Made by a program: the position numbers and the translations under genes
Shown here: one piece after another, positions 1-12,901 of the stretch
How the letters are laid out: each line of letters begins with the position of its first letter
How positions within the stretch are numbered: position 1 is the stretch's first letter
NCBI GenBank assembly: GCA_002105175.1
Contig: MCGE01000002.1
Location: 868,001 to 932,000, forward strand
Direction: 5' to 3'
Origin: Absidia repens
Taxonomy: Eukaryota; Mucoromycota; Mucoromycetes; Mucorales; Cunninghamellaceae
DNA length: 64,000 bases
Notes under the pieces: model-generated
The model's database searches: none
Told to the model about the DNA's origin: nothing
Seen by the model: only the letters and a program-made list of their open reading frames with translations

Positions 1-3000
1 GACTATCATTATCATTTTGTGAATCCGAATCGAAAGAATGAGAGCTAACACCTTCAGAGAGGAAGCAATACACCACCACATCGTCGCGCATGATGACAAA
101 CATGTTGGGTCGATTCTTGACTGCAAAGGGACGAAGGACTTCATTGGAGAGAATTGTGAGTGCTGAGTTCGGTTGTAGTCGCCAATGGAGTGGGAATCGT
201 TTCGTCAAAAGAATGTCGCAGCCAAATTGTCCAGGTTGGAATTTTTTGGGAGGTGTCAAAGCTAATTCTTCGCCTGAGGTTGAGAGTATTTCGACAAGAT
301 TATCATTTGTCCCAAAACCAACAGGCTCAAAATCGTCATCAGAAGAATCGTCGGAAGAGGAGTATTGTTCTTTTTCAGATTCATCAGCTGGAGCAAGAAG
401 GTATTTACTGTTCAAAGACAAGTCAAGATAAAAAAAAAATGTGAGTTCGGTGTTTCAAATGTGTTCGTCCCTTTCCTGTTTACCTGCAAATACGAGAATC
501 ATGCATAGATTGTAATAATACCAATTTGTTGGTTCGTTCCATTACTTCATTCACCATGGTTTTCGTCATTCGTATAATTTCAGACCGGTTGACAGATTGT
601 TGAAGCTTCGAATAAAAGTATATCTGTACACTTTGCTTTTGAGGAATCAATAATAACCAGTAGAGCTGTTGATGCGTTGATTTGGTGTCACCACTATCAC
701 TGTCATCACTGACATCTGTTCTATCATCGTTGTCGTCATCATCCATATTCCCAGATTCTAAGAGGCTGATGCCAAGTCCTTGACAGTACTCGTCGCTTCC
801 AGGTGCCAACTGCTTTTGCTTGGTTGTTGCTGTTGTTGCTGCTATTTCCGCCGTCACTGTATCCTCTTTCGAAAAAGACGGTACGTCAATACTGATGTTA
901 AGCCCTTCAATGTCTAGTCCATGTTGTTCCTGATATGTTTCCGCAGCAATTCTTGATATATCCACTGAGAGTGACCGAGCATCATCGCACGCATAAAAGG
1001 AGTTCCCAACCCGTACCAGTCGATAGGGTGTACTTCTTGCTTTTTCCAATTCCGCAAAAAAGGTTTCCCGGCTTTGTTGTTGGTTCTTGACAAATACCAG
1101 GGGGATAAACATGGTGGTAGGAAAGTCGACAAATGGATTCTTCTTCATGAGTTGAGTTTCGACATAGCGTATGACAGCAGCAGTGATAGGTCCCGATCGT
1201 AATAGCCCATGCATGATTTCTTCGGTAAACAGCCATACTAATCTTGATTCAGTTTCTAACAGCGCATCTTGTTTGTCGATATTCAAAGAAGAGAGATTTT
1301 CGCGATGTTCATTTTCGTTTTCCAAAAACGAATATCTGCATTTAAAGAATATGGAAAAATGTTAGTTGGAATTGAGGTCACCGGACAATGATAAACGAAG
1401 CACTTACGGCTGATGATGCATGGATATCGTGGCAGCTGGACATCCTTGAGCGTGAGGTACACCAATTTCAGAAGGCTCGCCATCAAATGGGGGTAAGCTT
1501 AGACACACCAAACGCAATGTCGCGCTTGTTCCATCAGCGGAAGCCACAGGAGATTCATCCGTTCCAATCACCTCAGGTTCGAAAGAAGCATTATCATCAT
1601 CACCGTATCGATAAGAAGAAGGTATTTGGTCAAAAGTGAATGTTGTATCAAAGTATCCGTCGTCAGATAATTTCGGTTTTCTAAACATACATTCCAATCG
1701 TATAAATAATGGGTTCTGGGCGCATTCCACCACATCCGCCAAATTTGTTGGTTTTTGTCCAAGTAATGAGAATCCGAGTTTCTGACCGGCTTTTGTAAAT
1801 GGTGGCCTATAGCAATAGACGTTGTGATACTGCCCATTTGTTGTCACCACGGGCTCAAAGTAGTGGCCCAAAACCGAAACAAATCTTCGATGTGCCAGTT
1901 CTATTTCGTCTTTGCTATTAAATCAAAACGCGGTTTCAGTCGCTAGTCCTTTACTATCTTTTTTTTCGATATAAAAATATAAATTACCTTAACCTTCCAC
2001 GGCGCTTTAATAAAGTTTGCACATTCAAGTAGCCAGTGATATCAATATCTAATGTTGATTCGTCACAGTATGCCAGCACTTTTTCAAAATCACCAGTATC
2101 CACGATTCTACCATGCAAAAGTGAAGTAAAGATAGATTTCACAAAACTACGAGAATAGATTTGGGTGACTTCAGACATCAGTTGTGACAAGGAAGCGGAA
2201 TCGGAAGGATGCTTCCACTTGCTAAAAGACCCTTGCCACAGGCCATCAGGTGATATTTCAGGAGTTTTGGATGTCGTATCAATGTTGTTGTCAATCGACT
2301 GAATCACAATAGTATCACCATGGCCGTTGTTTCCAGCATTGCCTCGTCCCATCATTGTAGTTGCATCCGGAGAGCCGATGGATTGCCGATGACATTCATA
2401 CATAATAATTCCTGTGTAATCCATCCTATATGCTTGGTGATAGGTCGCCGGATCTTGATTGCTTGACTCCAGTTTGGTGAGACATTTGATAACCGTTTCA
2501 AAGCCAGGAATAAGAATGAGTGTCATTGACGTCGGACACGTTGATTTGACAAAGCATCGATAATCATTAATAGATTGGCCGAGACGTAAATTCCCTGTTT
2601 CAACTTGTTGATCATTTCCAATAATGTTATCAAGCAGCGTTGTCCAAAAGTCGTCTTTTGATGTTTTGTCCAGTGGTACTTGATAGTCAGCAATGAGCCC
2701 AAGAGACCATTCAACAAAATAATGTAAAAACACCATGTCACGGTGAATAGACGATAAGGCTGAGATGGTATTTCGATTTTGATAGAAAATAGCACCAGAC
2801 CTAGGGCACGTACATGATGAGTTCTTGTCTGATTTCCATATTTCATGATCTAATGCCAAGGCTAAATAAATAGAGTGAGACGATGTTATGCCTTATTTTT
2901 GTTTTTCTTGTTTCTATGTACCTGAATAATCGGACGGTTCCAATGCATTTCCCAAAATCAAGTCTGCGCCTGAGATACTTTCTTTGCACCCAATAAATGT

Positions 3001-6000
3001 AGGACAACGGTAGCTTGCTAACCAAAACATCCCGGAGCGAAGAATAGATGACAAATTGAATAAATGTTGTTGCCGAATATGTTGTGTATTCAAAAGCTTG
3101 TCACGAAGATCTGAGGATTGCTTTTCGGTCAGCAAAGGGTCGTTCAATTGACACGTATGATCCAGGGCTGCAATGTGTTCAAACGTCACCAATCTCGTCA
3201 AAATATCCTTGTCCACTTTCATCATATCTGATTCCACTTGTCTATGTGCCTTCCTGTCCAGAGAAGAAGGTTCCATCCAAAGTTCTGTCACAATTTCCTT
3301 TTTTATAGGATCCTTCCAAATATAATACTGAACAGCAAAAAGAGAGTTGTTGTTGTTGTAGGTTTCCTTGTAAAAATGACTACCATTACGATGAGACGAC
3401 AATAAAACATATCCCTACATTAATTGAGGAAATTGAGTATCCGAAAAATAAAAATAAAATACGATGTTTTCAAATTTACCTGATCCAGTCTAACCCGACA
3501 CATAAAATCATACGCCAAAGAAAGCAGAGGTGTCAAATTCATATCGCAAATGCCATGATCCCTGAGATCCCAATGGATAGTGTTGTGATAAAGATAATTC
3601 CGCACGATGTATTCACCAGTAACCCATAATGTAGCATTTCCATACCACATGTTCATTTGTAATTGCTGTTGTTCAATATGAGTTTCATTCACCATGTAAT
3701 GTTCAGGGTCCCGCATCAAAAGACTAGCCAAGGGACGTTGGACCACCCACCGTAACTGTTGTATGTAATCTAGTGACGGAGATGATGTCGATGAGAATAG
3801 CGACGATGAGGATGAGGAGAATGGTTGTCGGACGGCCAAATGAGAAAGGTCATCTTCTGTATGGTCGTTTGCTGGTTTGGTGTTTGTGGAAGTATCAGTA
3901 TTCGTCGTCCGTGGCACCAGCAGGCACTTCAGTTCGTCTATTGTTTGTCGTCGTTGGCTTGTGTTGGCATTAAAAAAGAGGATGCGGACCATAAGAATCT
4001 TTTCCTTTTCCTTGAATATACGCAGTTCACAGTAGCGCGGGCAAGTTCGTGATAAATCCTGACGTTGTCCATTCGCTTCATTTTCGTCGGGAAGATCGCT
4101 ATTCAAGGTTTTGATATACACAGTGTCTTCATGAGTAAAAGTAGACCAAGTTTTGAGCTGAGTGGTAATAGAATCCCAAAGTCGATCGCTTGCAGAGGTT
4201 GTGAGGGACCCATCTTCGGTTGGCTTTGTCGGTAAAACCACAGGTGTGATGATTTCGAATGCTTGTTCGTCGTACCAACAGCGTGTATGAGGTCGGATGT
4301 CGGAATCATTCATCTTGCGCCATAATGCTTGGAAATCCTTTAACGGTCCTTCTGAGCGTTGTATGTTGAATGCCGATGTCGGTGTGATAGGTGACGAAGG
4401 AGAAGAATAAGGTGATGCAGTGGAGGAAGATGCTTGTGAGGTTGACGCTGGCGCCAGCATGGCCTTAAGCATGGTGTCCGATTCAAATATCCTATCCAGA
4501 AGTTTCTTGAGCTTCCCAACTTTTGAGAATCCAGCGGTAGATCCTGCCAATTCCAGTCCTGCCCCGCCATTGACAACACCCATCATTTGCATACGCCGTT
4601 GAAACATATCCCAATTTTTCAGCATTTCCGAGAATGTGTTGTTGGCACGAATAAGGATTTCGGCTTTTGGAGATATCATCCCATTGTATAACCCATGTTT
4701 GGAGGCATTCGTCGCAGTGTTGTGGTAGTCGAACTGTTGGTTTTTTGTCAAAGAAGCAAACTGTTGTTTGAGTAAAGGTGTCCACGTTGTTGACCAGTAG
4801 GCACGCACACGATACTCTACCGCCACATGAGGTTGCCACTGCAGTACCAAAACAATTGTCACACGTTCTTTTTTCATCGGGTTGTTGTTGCCGTGGTGAT
4901 CTTGATCCTGCTGATTCGATGATAGACCTTTGCGATGAGAATTGTCGTCAAATATCACTGAAGATAGAGAAAACCCTTGTCGAATCCGAGCACCAATCAC
5001 AAGCCAGACTTCCTTTGGTAGATAGTATTCCTGATAGCGCATTAGTCGAGCTTCCACTGGTGTTGGTAACATATTTGTTGTCCATGGAAAAATACCGGTG
5101 TATGAGTCAGTGGTTGTAAGCAATCTGTTGTCCGTCCGCGTTCTTTCCAGATTAATTTCTTTCGTAAGGAATCGCAAATGGTATATATTTGGTATCGAGT
5201 CCACAGTCGTAATATCTGCATGAATCAATGGATTTTGGCTGGAGTGAGTGAAGTGTCCACCGGTAGCATTGGCAACAAACTGTAATATTTCAGTATCAGG
5301 CACAAATCCGAAGTTGCATCCAGGAGTAAAGCCATCTTCTATGCCAATATGGACCACGTGGCAGGCAATATTATCGCAAGAAAGTTGTCGAAGTACCGAT
5401 TCATCCACATTTGATTTCACCACACCATCCGTCAGCAACACAATAGATCGTCGGCCATTCGGTGGTAGTAAAGTCAATGCAAACGTACCAGCACGAAGGA
5501 TATAGGACAAGTTACTCCCCGTTTTGCCAACACCCCACACGTCTTTTTTCCAACTATTCAATCCCTTTCCTGTTCGTTGTTGACGATTTTGATTTTGCTT
5601 GTGTTGCTGTTGTTGTTGTTGTTGCTGCTGCTGTTGATGCTGTTGCTGTTGCTGATGCTGATGCTGTTGCTCTTGTTCCTCATTTTGCGGATGTTGTTGC
5701 TGGATGTTATTTGCGTTGTTTGTTGGATCGGTAGGAGTTCGTTTGTTAGGCCCATTTGATTTTGGAGTTGTGCGCCTAGCAGTTTTCGTTCCCTTTTTCA
5801 TTGTCCTTTTGGTGCCAGTGGTAGTCGCTGTGATATTGGGTGAGGTGGGTTTAACGGCGACGGATGCTGCTGAAGAAGATTTGATTGGTGTCTTGTTGTG
5901 AGTCAGATCCACGGTGCTGCTAAGGTCATATTCAGGATCCCCATCTTCAACCACAGACGAATGATCATAACGCACATCCAGTTGATACCCTAGCTTCGAT

Positions 6001-7216
6001 CGCCGTTGAGTGATTTGTTGTCGGAATTTCCCAAGATCATATTGGAATACCCTGATTTCGCTATTGAGTGTTTGCAGGACTGAGTAAATGTTGGATGTGT
6101 TTATGGATACATTTTGGAGAAGGACACGCATTGTTGGGTATTCTGCCAAGATAGGTATAACATTGATGTTTGACCCAAACTGAGAGCATTCAGCAATAAT
6201 GGTAACGCATATTGTTGGTTCAAACTAAAGAAGTGTTCCAAAATAGCTTGAGTTAGTTTTAATTTGTTTTGTTTTGTTTTTTTGTCCTCATTGCAAACAA
6301 TCTTTATATTATTTTTGGTCTTACCAGGATATTCGTTCCAGAAGGCAAAGGGAGCGAGAATGGTCGGACAATACCCAGTAAGATATTTGCAAGTCTACAT
6401 TGTAAAAGATGTTTATAAGTCACGGTAAATTGGTATCATATATCTCAAAAAAGGTAACTTACAAATCAAAGGCATTTTCGATCATTATATGGCCTTTAAG
6501 CATATCAATAGTAGCCAGACTTGAGCTGAGATCCACCATAAACACCATTGAATGACTGCTTGCTACAGACAAGACGTTGGTACGGGGAGTCATAATATAC
6601 ATTTTCGAAGGCAGGCTGGTGGTGCCGGGTTCAGGTGTGATAGTATCGCGATTGGAGTTGGTGCCAGTGGTGATGGATATGCTTGGTGATAAAACTGTCA
6701 ATGGCAAGTTATCGGACGAAGGTCGATTCACGGTATGTTCCCATATAGGTTTGCTGTTTGCCGATAAATGGAGTAAAGTGTAGCCCTGGCACACACACAC
6801 ACAAACGAGAAGAAAAATAAATAAAAAAAGACATACAATGAATAATCCAGAATAATACGAGACTCTACTGATTTCAACTTACTTGATACGCCCGAGTAGT
6901 CATAGGGCGGAACAAATGCTTGAGGAGCCATTGTATGATATCATTGTGAGTAACAAGTGGAGAGCCTTGGTCCAAAAGAATAGCAGTTCTCGCTTCGACA
7001 ATCTTTGATAAAATAAAATAAAATAAAATAAAATAAAATAAAAAGAGTTACAAAGGAATGTATTACTGAGTTCACCGTTTATATGTACCTTTATTTCTTG
7101 AAGCGAATCTGAGTTATCAGTGCTTGACAGGGGAGACAAAGGGGTTTCTTCAATTCTATGGGAAAGGGGTTCGTTAATAGATTAACTCCAGTATTATCCA
7201 GTTTTTACCTTTTCAT
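1..7216 (-). CDS. SZT2: SZT2-like protein (KICSTOR scaffold homologue), C-terminus beyond the left edge
   Basis: Large spliced gene. Exons I can join in frame: 7209-7216, 7089-7155, 6883-7002, 6463-6785, 6325-6394, 3480-6225, 2922-3414, 1988-2861, 1408-1914, 484-1335 and <1-407, giving about 2,150 residues. Human SZT2 is about 3,430, so roughly the last third is missing. The pattern follows SZT2: an N-terminal region, a VWA-like segment (VLLTDGVVKSN near 5.43 kb, then CNFGFVPDTEILQF), later ELWMEP and LDIDITGYL, then a RLVWLFTEEI block. A Gln/His-rich insert lies at 5575-5690. In animals SZT2 anchors GATOR1 on lysosomes to restrain TORC1 when amino acids are low; the same role here is inference. 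The start is the first in-frame ATG (7216); the frame stays open upstream towards an A tract, so the N-terminus is uncertain. Homology confident, exact exon ends less so. Confidence 0.85.
7008..7045. repeat. (AAAAT)n microsatellite in an SZT2 intron
   Basis: About seven AAAAT-type units lie in the intron between the second and third SZT2 exons. Confidence 0.9.
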
Positions 7217-7276
7217 TGTACCACCATTCGGGAGAATATGTTCAATAGATATATAGGTAAGTCGGGTAATATACGT

Positions 7277-7278
<2 letters not shown>

Positions 7279-7314
<36 letters not shown>
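7279..7314. repeat. Long A homopolymer
   Basis: An uninterrupted A tract of about 36 nt lies between the presumed SZT2 start and the 3' end of the Ca2+/H+ exchanger gene. Similar A/T tracts recur through the window (about 17230, 21430, 40630, 57150, 58155). Confidence 0.9.
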
Positions 7315-7315
<1 letters not shown>

Positions 7316-7462
7316 CAAAGGAAGAGACGATGAATATATACGAGAGGTACAAAAGAAAATAGACGACATGGAATATTTCAAACTCAGCGAGATCGAATTT
7401 ATTTAAAAGTAACATCAAGGTAAAATAAATATAGTATAAACATATCAAAGGCACATATCATT

Positions 7463-9537
7463 CTATTCCTTGGATGTAGGATGAACATAAAAGGCCAAAG
7501 CGACGATAGCGTAGACAGACTATAATGAAAAGGCACGCGTTAATATGAGTATATGGTATTCAGTGTGTTTGTTTTTTCTTACCAAAAGCTGAACACCTTC
7601 CAACCAGTTGGATCGGCCATCTTGGATCAGGTAGTTAACAATTAATACACTGGAGAAGAGGACAACAGTTTCAAAGTTTTCAAAGAAAAGAGTCATGGGT
7701 TCACCAATAATCCAACCGGTAATCACCAAAACAGGAGTCACAAGTAAACCAATTTGGAGCGACGAGGAGACGGCAATACCAATACAAAGATTCATCTTGT
7801 TTTTCAAAGCAAAAGTGACGGAGCTAACATGTTCAGCAGCACTATAATGAGATACGACAAAAGGTATAATGTCAACTATACGTTTCATCATTTGAACAAA
7901 CATAACATATATATTCCTAGACCCAAGTGCTCACTAAATACATGATAATTTAAACTCACTTTCCGACAATAGGCAGCAGAATGATACCAACAAAAGTTTC
8001 ATCAATCTAAATTCATATATATAAAAGTAAGATAAAGTCAGTATCATTTCATAAGTAACATATGCTGGACATAAATACTTACGCCCCAGCTTTCAACAAC
8101 GCCTTCGATACTATGTATAAAGTACAATAGAAATGAGTTCAGTAATAAATATAATGGTGATGTATCCAAGATATGATCACTTACGCCCCTACTAAAAATT
8201 CAGCATGTAGGGACACAAAACCTGCAATAACGATGAGACTGAAAACAAAAAAAAGGGGGGTTTAATCAATGCACTGTACGTCCCGCTGGTGTTACACTAA
8301 TGGATTTACCTGACAACAGAGAAGCTTAAAGTGGTGCTAGGGGTTTCATCTTCATCGGCTTCGTCTTCGTACTAAGTATGAGTATATATATATAAATAAG
8401 GACGCAATAACAATGAGTGCCAATAAAAAATATTTCCAATTGTTTTTTGTCATACCAGGTAAGTATGGGTTTTCAACTATTTAAAAATATGCGTCAGTAC
8501 ATATAGCGTCATTTTTCGTGCACTGACTTTTTTTTTTTTTTTTTTTGAAAAAATTACCTGGAAGAACAAGAATAAGATATAGACCAATAAGAGGATCAAG
8601 GCAGTACCATGACTAAGCTTTAGAATACCTTCTTCAGCTTCGCTGGCAGTATTGGAAGTAGCACTAAAGGCCGCAGGAATCAATAAAGACAGAGTGGTAA
8701 GAGCTAACAAAGAAGAGGACGTTTGTGCAGCTAAAAATAAAAGGTAAAATAAAAATACATAAATATAAAAAAAAAAATTATGAATATTCAATCCCAATCC
8801 ATGGAGCTGTATGTTCATTCCCCTTACCAGTGACATTGAAGCTTTGTTCTTGGCGTGTCGAACCACCCAAAAGGAAGCAAAACCCGAGTACCTACCAATG
8901 AAAAGGAAAGAAAAAAGTGTGAATGGATGACCGTCTGATGAAATCGTCCTCTCACTATCTCAATACCAATAATATGTTGGATAAAATGGAACCCAAAATG
9001 GAAGCTAATAATAAAGATAAAAACGATCAGCATCCCTGTAGTTTAAAGATTGTAGTTTGTAGTACCTTGAACGACTCGAATTAATCCTTGCTTCAAAGCA
9101 ATAATACCAAGAATAAGTTCGACCGCATTTCCGAAAGTAGCATTGAGGAGCTATTAAAAACGATACAAAATTAGTGTCAGTTTGCATATTTATACATGTC
9201 ACTTACTGCACCGATAGTGCTTCCAGTTCGTAAAGCAATTTCTTCCGTAGCTGTAGATTATGAGTTTAGTCAAGGTCATTTCAGTATAAATATGACTATT
9301 GTATAACTTACCAAAACCTAAAAGCTTCGCTAAGGGAATGATAGCGAGGAAGTTAAGAGAGAATACAATGGTGTCAGAGGCGTCGGTGTACGAAGCGATG
9401 AGAGCAATAGGTACAAAGACTAAGAGGATGTTGAAATACGACGAGGTCATTGTAGTTTTGAAGGAAGAGAAGAAGGATATGTTCTGGTAGACATGATGGT
9501 CAGAGATTCCGATAAGAGGCTCGTTTTCGTGATTCAT
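7463..9537 (-). CDS. VCX1: Vacuolar Ca2+/H+ exchanger (CAX/VCX1 family)
   Basis: Multi-pass antiporter moving Ca2+ (and other divalent cations) into the vacuole against protons. I read 13 exons in about 2.1 kb: the first (9537 downward, [18 protein letters not shown]), then [16 protein letters not shown] (the conserved first half-repeat motif), [22 protein letters not shown], a long exon with [19 protein letters not shown], a 21-nt microexon (8456-8476), an acidic linker ([10 protein letters not shown]), [38 protein letters not shown], the second half-repeat ([16 protein letters not shown]), and a last exon ending at 7463. These are hallmark CAX motifs in the right order. The ATG at 9537 is the first in frame. 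It is transcribed away from the phosphatase gene at 10.3 kb across about 0.7 kb. Confidence 0.93.
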
Positions 9538-10274
9538 GATGAGTATAAATACGAACTACAAAAGAAATCGAAAGGAAGGCGGTAAAGAGTTAGAATCTGC
9601 CAAGTTTTTTATATAAATTTAATGATCGGACCTTGGAATGATCATTATGATGACTTTTTTTTTCCATCGGCGGCTTCCTCATGACTGACTCTCGCCCACC
9701 CCAGTTTGCCACACCCATCATATTCATTACCTTTAATAAGCTGTATTTGTTATGTATTAATTTTGATCAAGCGGTATATATAAAAAGATGAAATCAATAA
9801 TAGTGGCAGCCATTGGTACCTTGAAATTTATTGTTTTCAATTTCCGAAAATTTATCATATTTTTTTTCTGAGGGGAATCCATCCCATAGTCAGTTACAGC
9901 TTTTTTTTTTTTTTGCTCCTCGAATCTGGACTTCCCCTCTTTTTCCCTATTTCCTTTTTTACTTTGTTATTATTATTTTTCTTTTTTTCCCTCTTTTCTT
10001 TTCTTTGTTTTTCTACACCTTCTTATATAATATCTGCTCTTATTTTATTCATTGTACATACTTCGCTCACTTTATACTTGATATGGCAACCTATTCTCAA
10101 GAAAAACCTTCAAGCCGCAATGCTTCAACAACTCATCACTTTAAACTTTTTGGAAAATCAAGCAAGTGAAAAGGAACTATCTATTTGCATTGCAACTGAT
10201 ACTGGCGATAGAGTCTCTAATACGCATTTTCTTTTCTTCTTCCCAAAATAGCTTCCTTTTGTATATTTTCAAAG
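9538..10274. promoter_or_regulatory. Divergent intergenic region between VCX1-like and PSR-like genes
   Basis: About 740 bp between two divergently transcribed genes. It holds pyrimidine-rich tracts on the plus strand (9900-10025), common just upstream of fungal start sites. A small open frame starts at 10083 (28 codons) and may be an upstream ORF or a first exon of the phosphatase gene. I see no specific factor-binding motif I can defend. Confidence 0.4.
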
Positions 10275-11588
10275 ATGGGATGGTCAACTTCAAAATCCTC
10301 CAAAAGACGACGAACGGCTGGCAGAAAATTTCTTTCCATATTGACTTGCTGCTCTCTAAGTGGGAAATCGCATCAGGATACCAACAAGTGTCAGCCAACT
10401 CCTCAGGGTACAATACATAGAACAAGTAGTACTCACGTCACGCCGTCACAAACTATCACCTACTCTACAACTTCGATAGCATCCAAAGAAGTCAATAATT
10501 ACAGCAACATTGCTACCGACAGCAAAGCGAAGGACTACAATAAGGATGAAAAAGATCAAATCACTGACCATGGAACCAATGAATATCAAACTGATGATTT
10601 ATCAAATCAATTGGATACAGATACCGCTTCGAAACATAGTCACCATTCACTTGTACCGGCACAAAATGACAATACCGACCATATGAAACGGGATGATTGC
10701 TATAGACGGTCCTCATACGACGATGTTCATGAAACAACAACGCCTTCCCTTGAAAGTGAACAGGTATTTATAATCCCCCCCCTCCAATTCCCCTTATGAA
10801 ATGATAAATTGACTAATTATGCTCTCACCCTTTCTTTTTAATAGGACCTTTGGTTATTGGCACCTATTAGTGAACAAGATAAAGGTCGCAAATGCCTAGT
10901 ATTGGACTTAGATGAAACTTTGGTTCATAGTTCTTTCAAGGTAAAATATTATATATTATTATCATATTATTCATATTGCTAATTTGATTTGTTTATTATA
11001 TAGGTTACTCCTCAAGCGGACTTTGTAGTACCTGTTGAAATTGATGGCTCTTATCACAATGTTTTTGTTTTAAAACGACCAGGTGTGGATGCATTTATGA
11101 AACGAATGGGTGAATTATATGAAATTGTCATCTTTACCGCTAGCTTATCCAAGGTAAATCCAGAAAAAAAAAAAAAGGAAAGGATTGAAATTAATTTATT
11201 GAATGGTGATGCCCACTCCTTTTTTTTTTTTTTTTGTCTCTCAATTTATTGATTACCGCAGTATGCCGATCCAGTATTGGATACTTTTGATATTCATCGT
11301 ACTGTACAGCACCGTCTCTTCCGCGAATCATGCTTCCATTACAAAGGTACCTATGTCAAAGATTTATCTCAACTTGGACGACAGCTAAATCAAGTCATCA
11401 TCTTGGACAATTCACCTGCAAGTTACATTTTTCATACTGCTAATGCCTGTCCTGTGTCCTCTTGGTACAATGATCCACATGACTCTGAACTGCTTGATCT
11501 GATTCCCTTTTTAGAAGATTTGGCATTTGTTGATGATATTACTGATGTTTTAGATAACACAATCCCTGGCCCCTTCTCTCATTTCTAG
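10275..11588 (+). CDS. PSR1: FCP1/SCP-type protein phosphatase (plasma-membrane PSR1/PSR2-like)
   Basis: HAD-superfamily Ser/Thr phosphatase of the small CTD phosphatase (NIF) family. Exons: 10275-10763, 10845-10940, 11004-11153, 11262-11588. The second exon carries the catalytic DxDxT signature ([13 protein letters not shown]); later blocks are [30 protein letters not shown] and [14 protein letters not shown], ending in the usual [11 protein letters not shown]. The N-terminal ~160 residues are low-complexity, with a basic stretch and paired cysteines ([10 protein letters not shown]) recalling the lipid-modified N-termini of yeast Psr1/Psr2. Psr proteins act in sodium and general stress responses at the plasma membrane; that role is inferred. 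The N-terminus is uncertain: an ATG at 10083 cannot be joined in frame to this exon with canonical sites. Confidence 0.88.
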
Positions 11589-11901
11589 TTTTATTCGTGT
11601 TGTAAAGCACATACACACTCTTCTCCACTCACATAGTATATCCTGCATTCCCTTTCCCCTTTTGTTTTTTGTCATCACCCTCTCCTTTTTTCTATTCATC
11701 TCTTCTTTTTTGCCACTTTTTGTCGTTTCTATATCCATCCCCAAACACCCCTTCATTCACTATAGTATAGTAAAGGCAACATCAACCTTTTTACATAATA
11801 GAATCACTTGACAAATAATAAAACCCCATTTTACAAACAATACAAAAAAGACAATTTTTCAAATGATGTGATAATATTAAAAAAAAAAAAAATTTATTTG
11901 A

Positions 11902-12693
11902 TCAATCTAACATATATATCCTAGAAGCTACATCTTTTACTACCCAATCCATGCCCTTTAATAGATGATCCCCTGTCACAGCACTACAACTTTGAATGGC
12001 CCAATGATGGCTTGATATGTCGTCTAATGATAATGCCTTCCGATTTGAAAATAAAAAGAAAAAAATTGTATGAGTAAATGCTACTAGTACATGTTTGTGT
12101 TATATTTACCATACCTGTTGTATTTCCTTATCTGATAAAGCCCCAGGAATATCTTGCTTATTGGCAAAAACAAGAAGAGTCGCACCAGCCAATCGTTCTT
12201 CTTGTAGTAAAGCAGCAAGTTCTTGTCGACAGTCTTCCAATCGTAATCGATCTGCCGAGTCAACTACCCATACTAATGCATCAGTTTGTTCAAAATAATT
12301 TCGCCAATAAGATCGAATGGATTTTTGTCCTCCAACATCCCAGATGTTTAATTTGTACCTACAAAAATGACAAGAAAAAAAGGGTCAATACAGTTTCATG
12401 TTATTTTTTGGGGGATACGCGGAATACCGCTACATACATGTCATGCTCTAAGGTTTTAATGTTAAATCCTAACGTTGGAGAAATGGTATCGATGGGTTCC
12501 CCGTTTATCCTTTTCAAGATGGTGGTTTTTCCTGCGTTGTCAAGTCCACTATCATAGAAAAACAGAAAAGGAAGAAAACGTATGTTGGTATTCCTAACTA
12601 TTACTTTTTTTTTTTACTGATTACTTACAGCATAAGTATACGCATTTCCTTTTCTTTTTGTCTATTCTTTTTCAATATTGTCAGTAAGCCCAT
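11902..12693 (-). CDS. ARL2: ARL2-like small GTPase (Cin4/Alp41)
   Basis: Arf-family GTPase that controls tubulin folding cofactor D and so microtubule assembly. Spliced: first exon 12630-12693 (MGLLTILKK, with Gly2), then GLDNAGKTT (P-loop), [16 protein letters not shown] (switch I), [21 protein letters not shown] (G3), FANKQD (G4) and CSAVTG (G5), ending at 11902. The [15 protein letters not shown] and ERLAGATLL stretches are typical of ARL2 rather than ARF1. All nucleotide-binding motifs are intact, and length (about 185 aa) fits the family. It converges with the PSR-like gene (about 310 bp between stops) and is head-to-head with the RMD1-family gene. Confidence 0.95.
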
Positions 12694-12901
12694 GGTATAT
12701 TGTGTGGATGAATCGATGTATAGAAAGGGAAAAGAAGTGATACGAGTGACCGTGGCGCTTTTTTTAAAAAAAGTTTCCCCGAAATCGGATGTTGAAAAAT
12801 GTACAGTCCTCACCAATATGAAGCATGAGGCAGTTTTTTATTTTTTCCTTCCTTTCCTTTTTATCACTCTTTTATATTTATCGATTTCGGCTACACTCAC
12901 C
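12694..12901. promoter_or_regulatory. Bidirectional promoter between ARL2 and the RMD1-family gene
   Basis: Only 208 bp separate the two start codons. The plus-strand frame of the RMD1 gene is open through this spacer, but its translation is unlike the family and very hydrophobic, so I treat it as untranslated leader. It contains a T-rich stretch at 12835-12890. Confidence 0.6.

Noticed and set aside
5462..5901. Plus-strand Leu/Val-rich ORFs within SZT2
   Set aside because: Antisense shadow of the Gln-rich CAG/CAA tract in the SZT2 coding strand.
10083..10169. ATG at 10083 as first exon of the PSR-like phosphatase
   Set aside because: No canonical donor/acceptor pair I tried joins it in frame to the exon starting at 10275; kept only as a possible upstream ORF.
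12692..12901. N-terminal extension of the RMD1-family protein to 12692
   Set aside because: Open by chance; the translation is hydrophobic and unlike the family, overlaps the ARL2 start, and a good ATG context exists at 12902.
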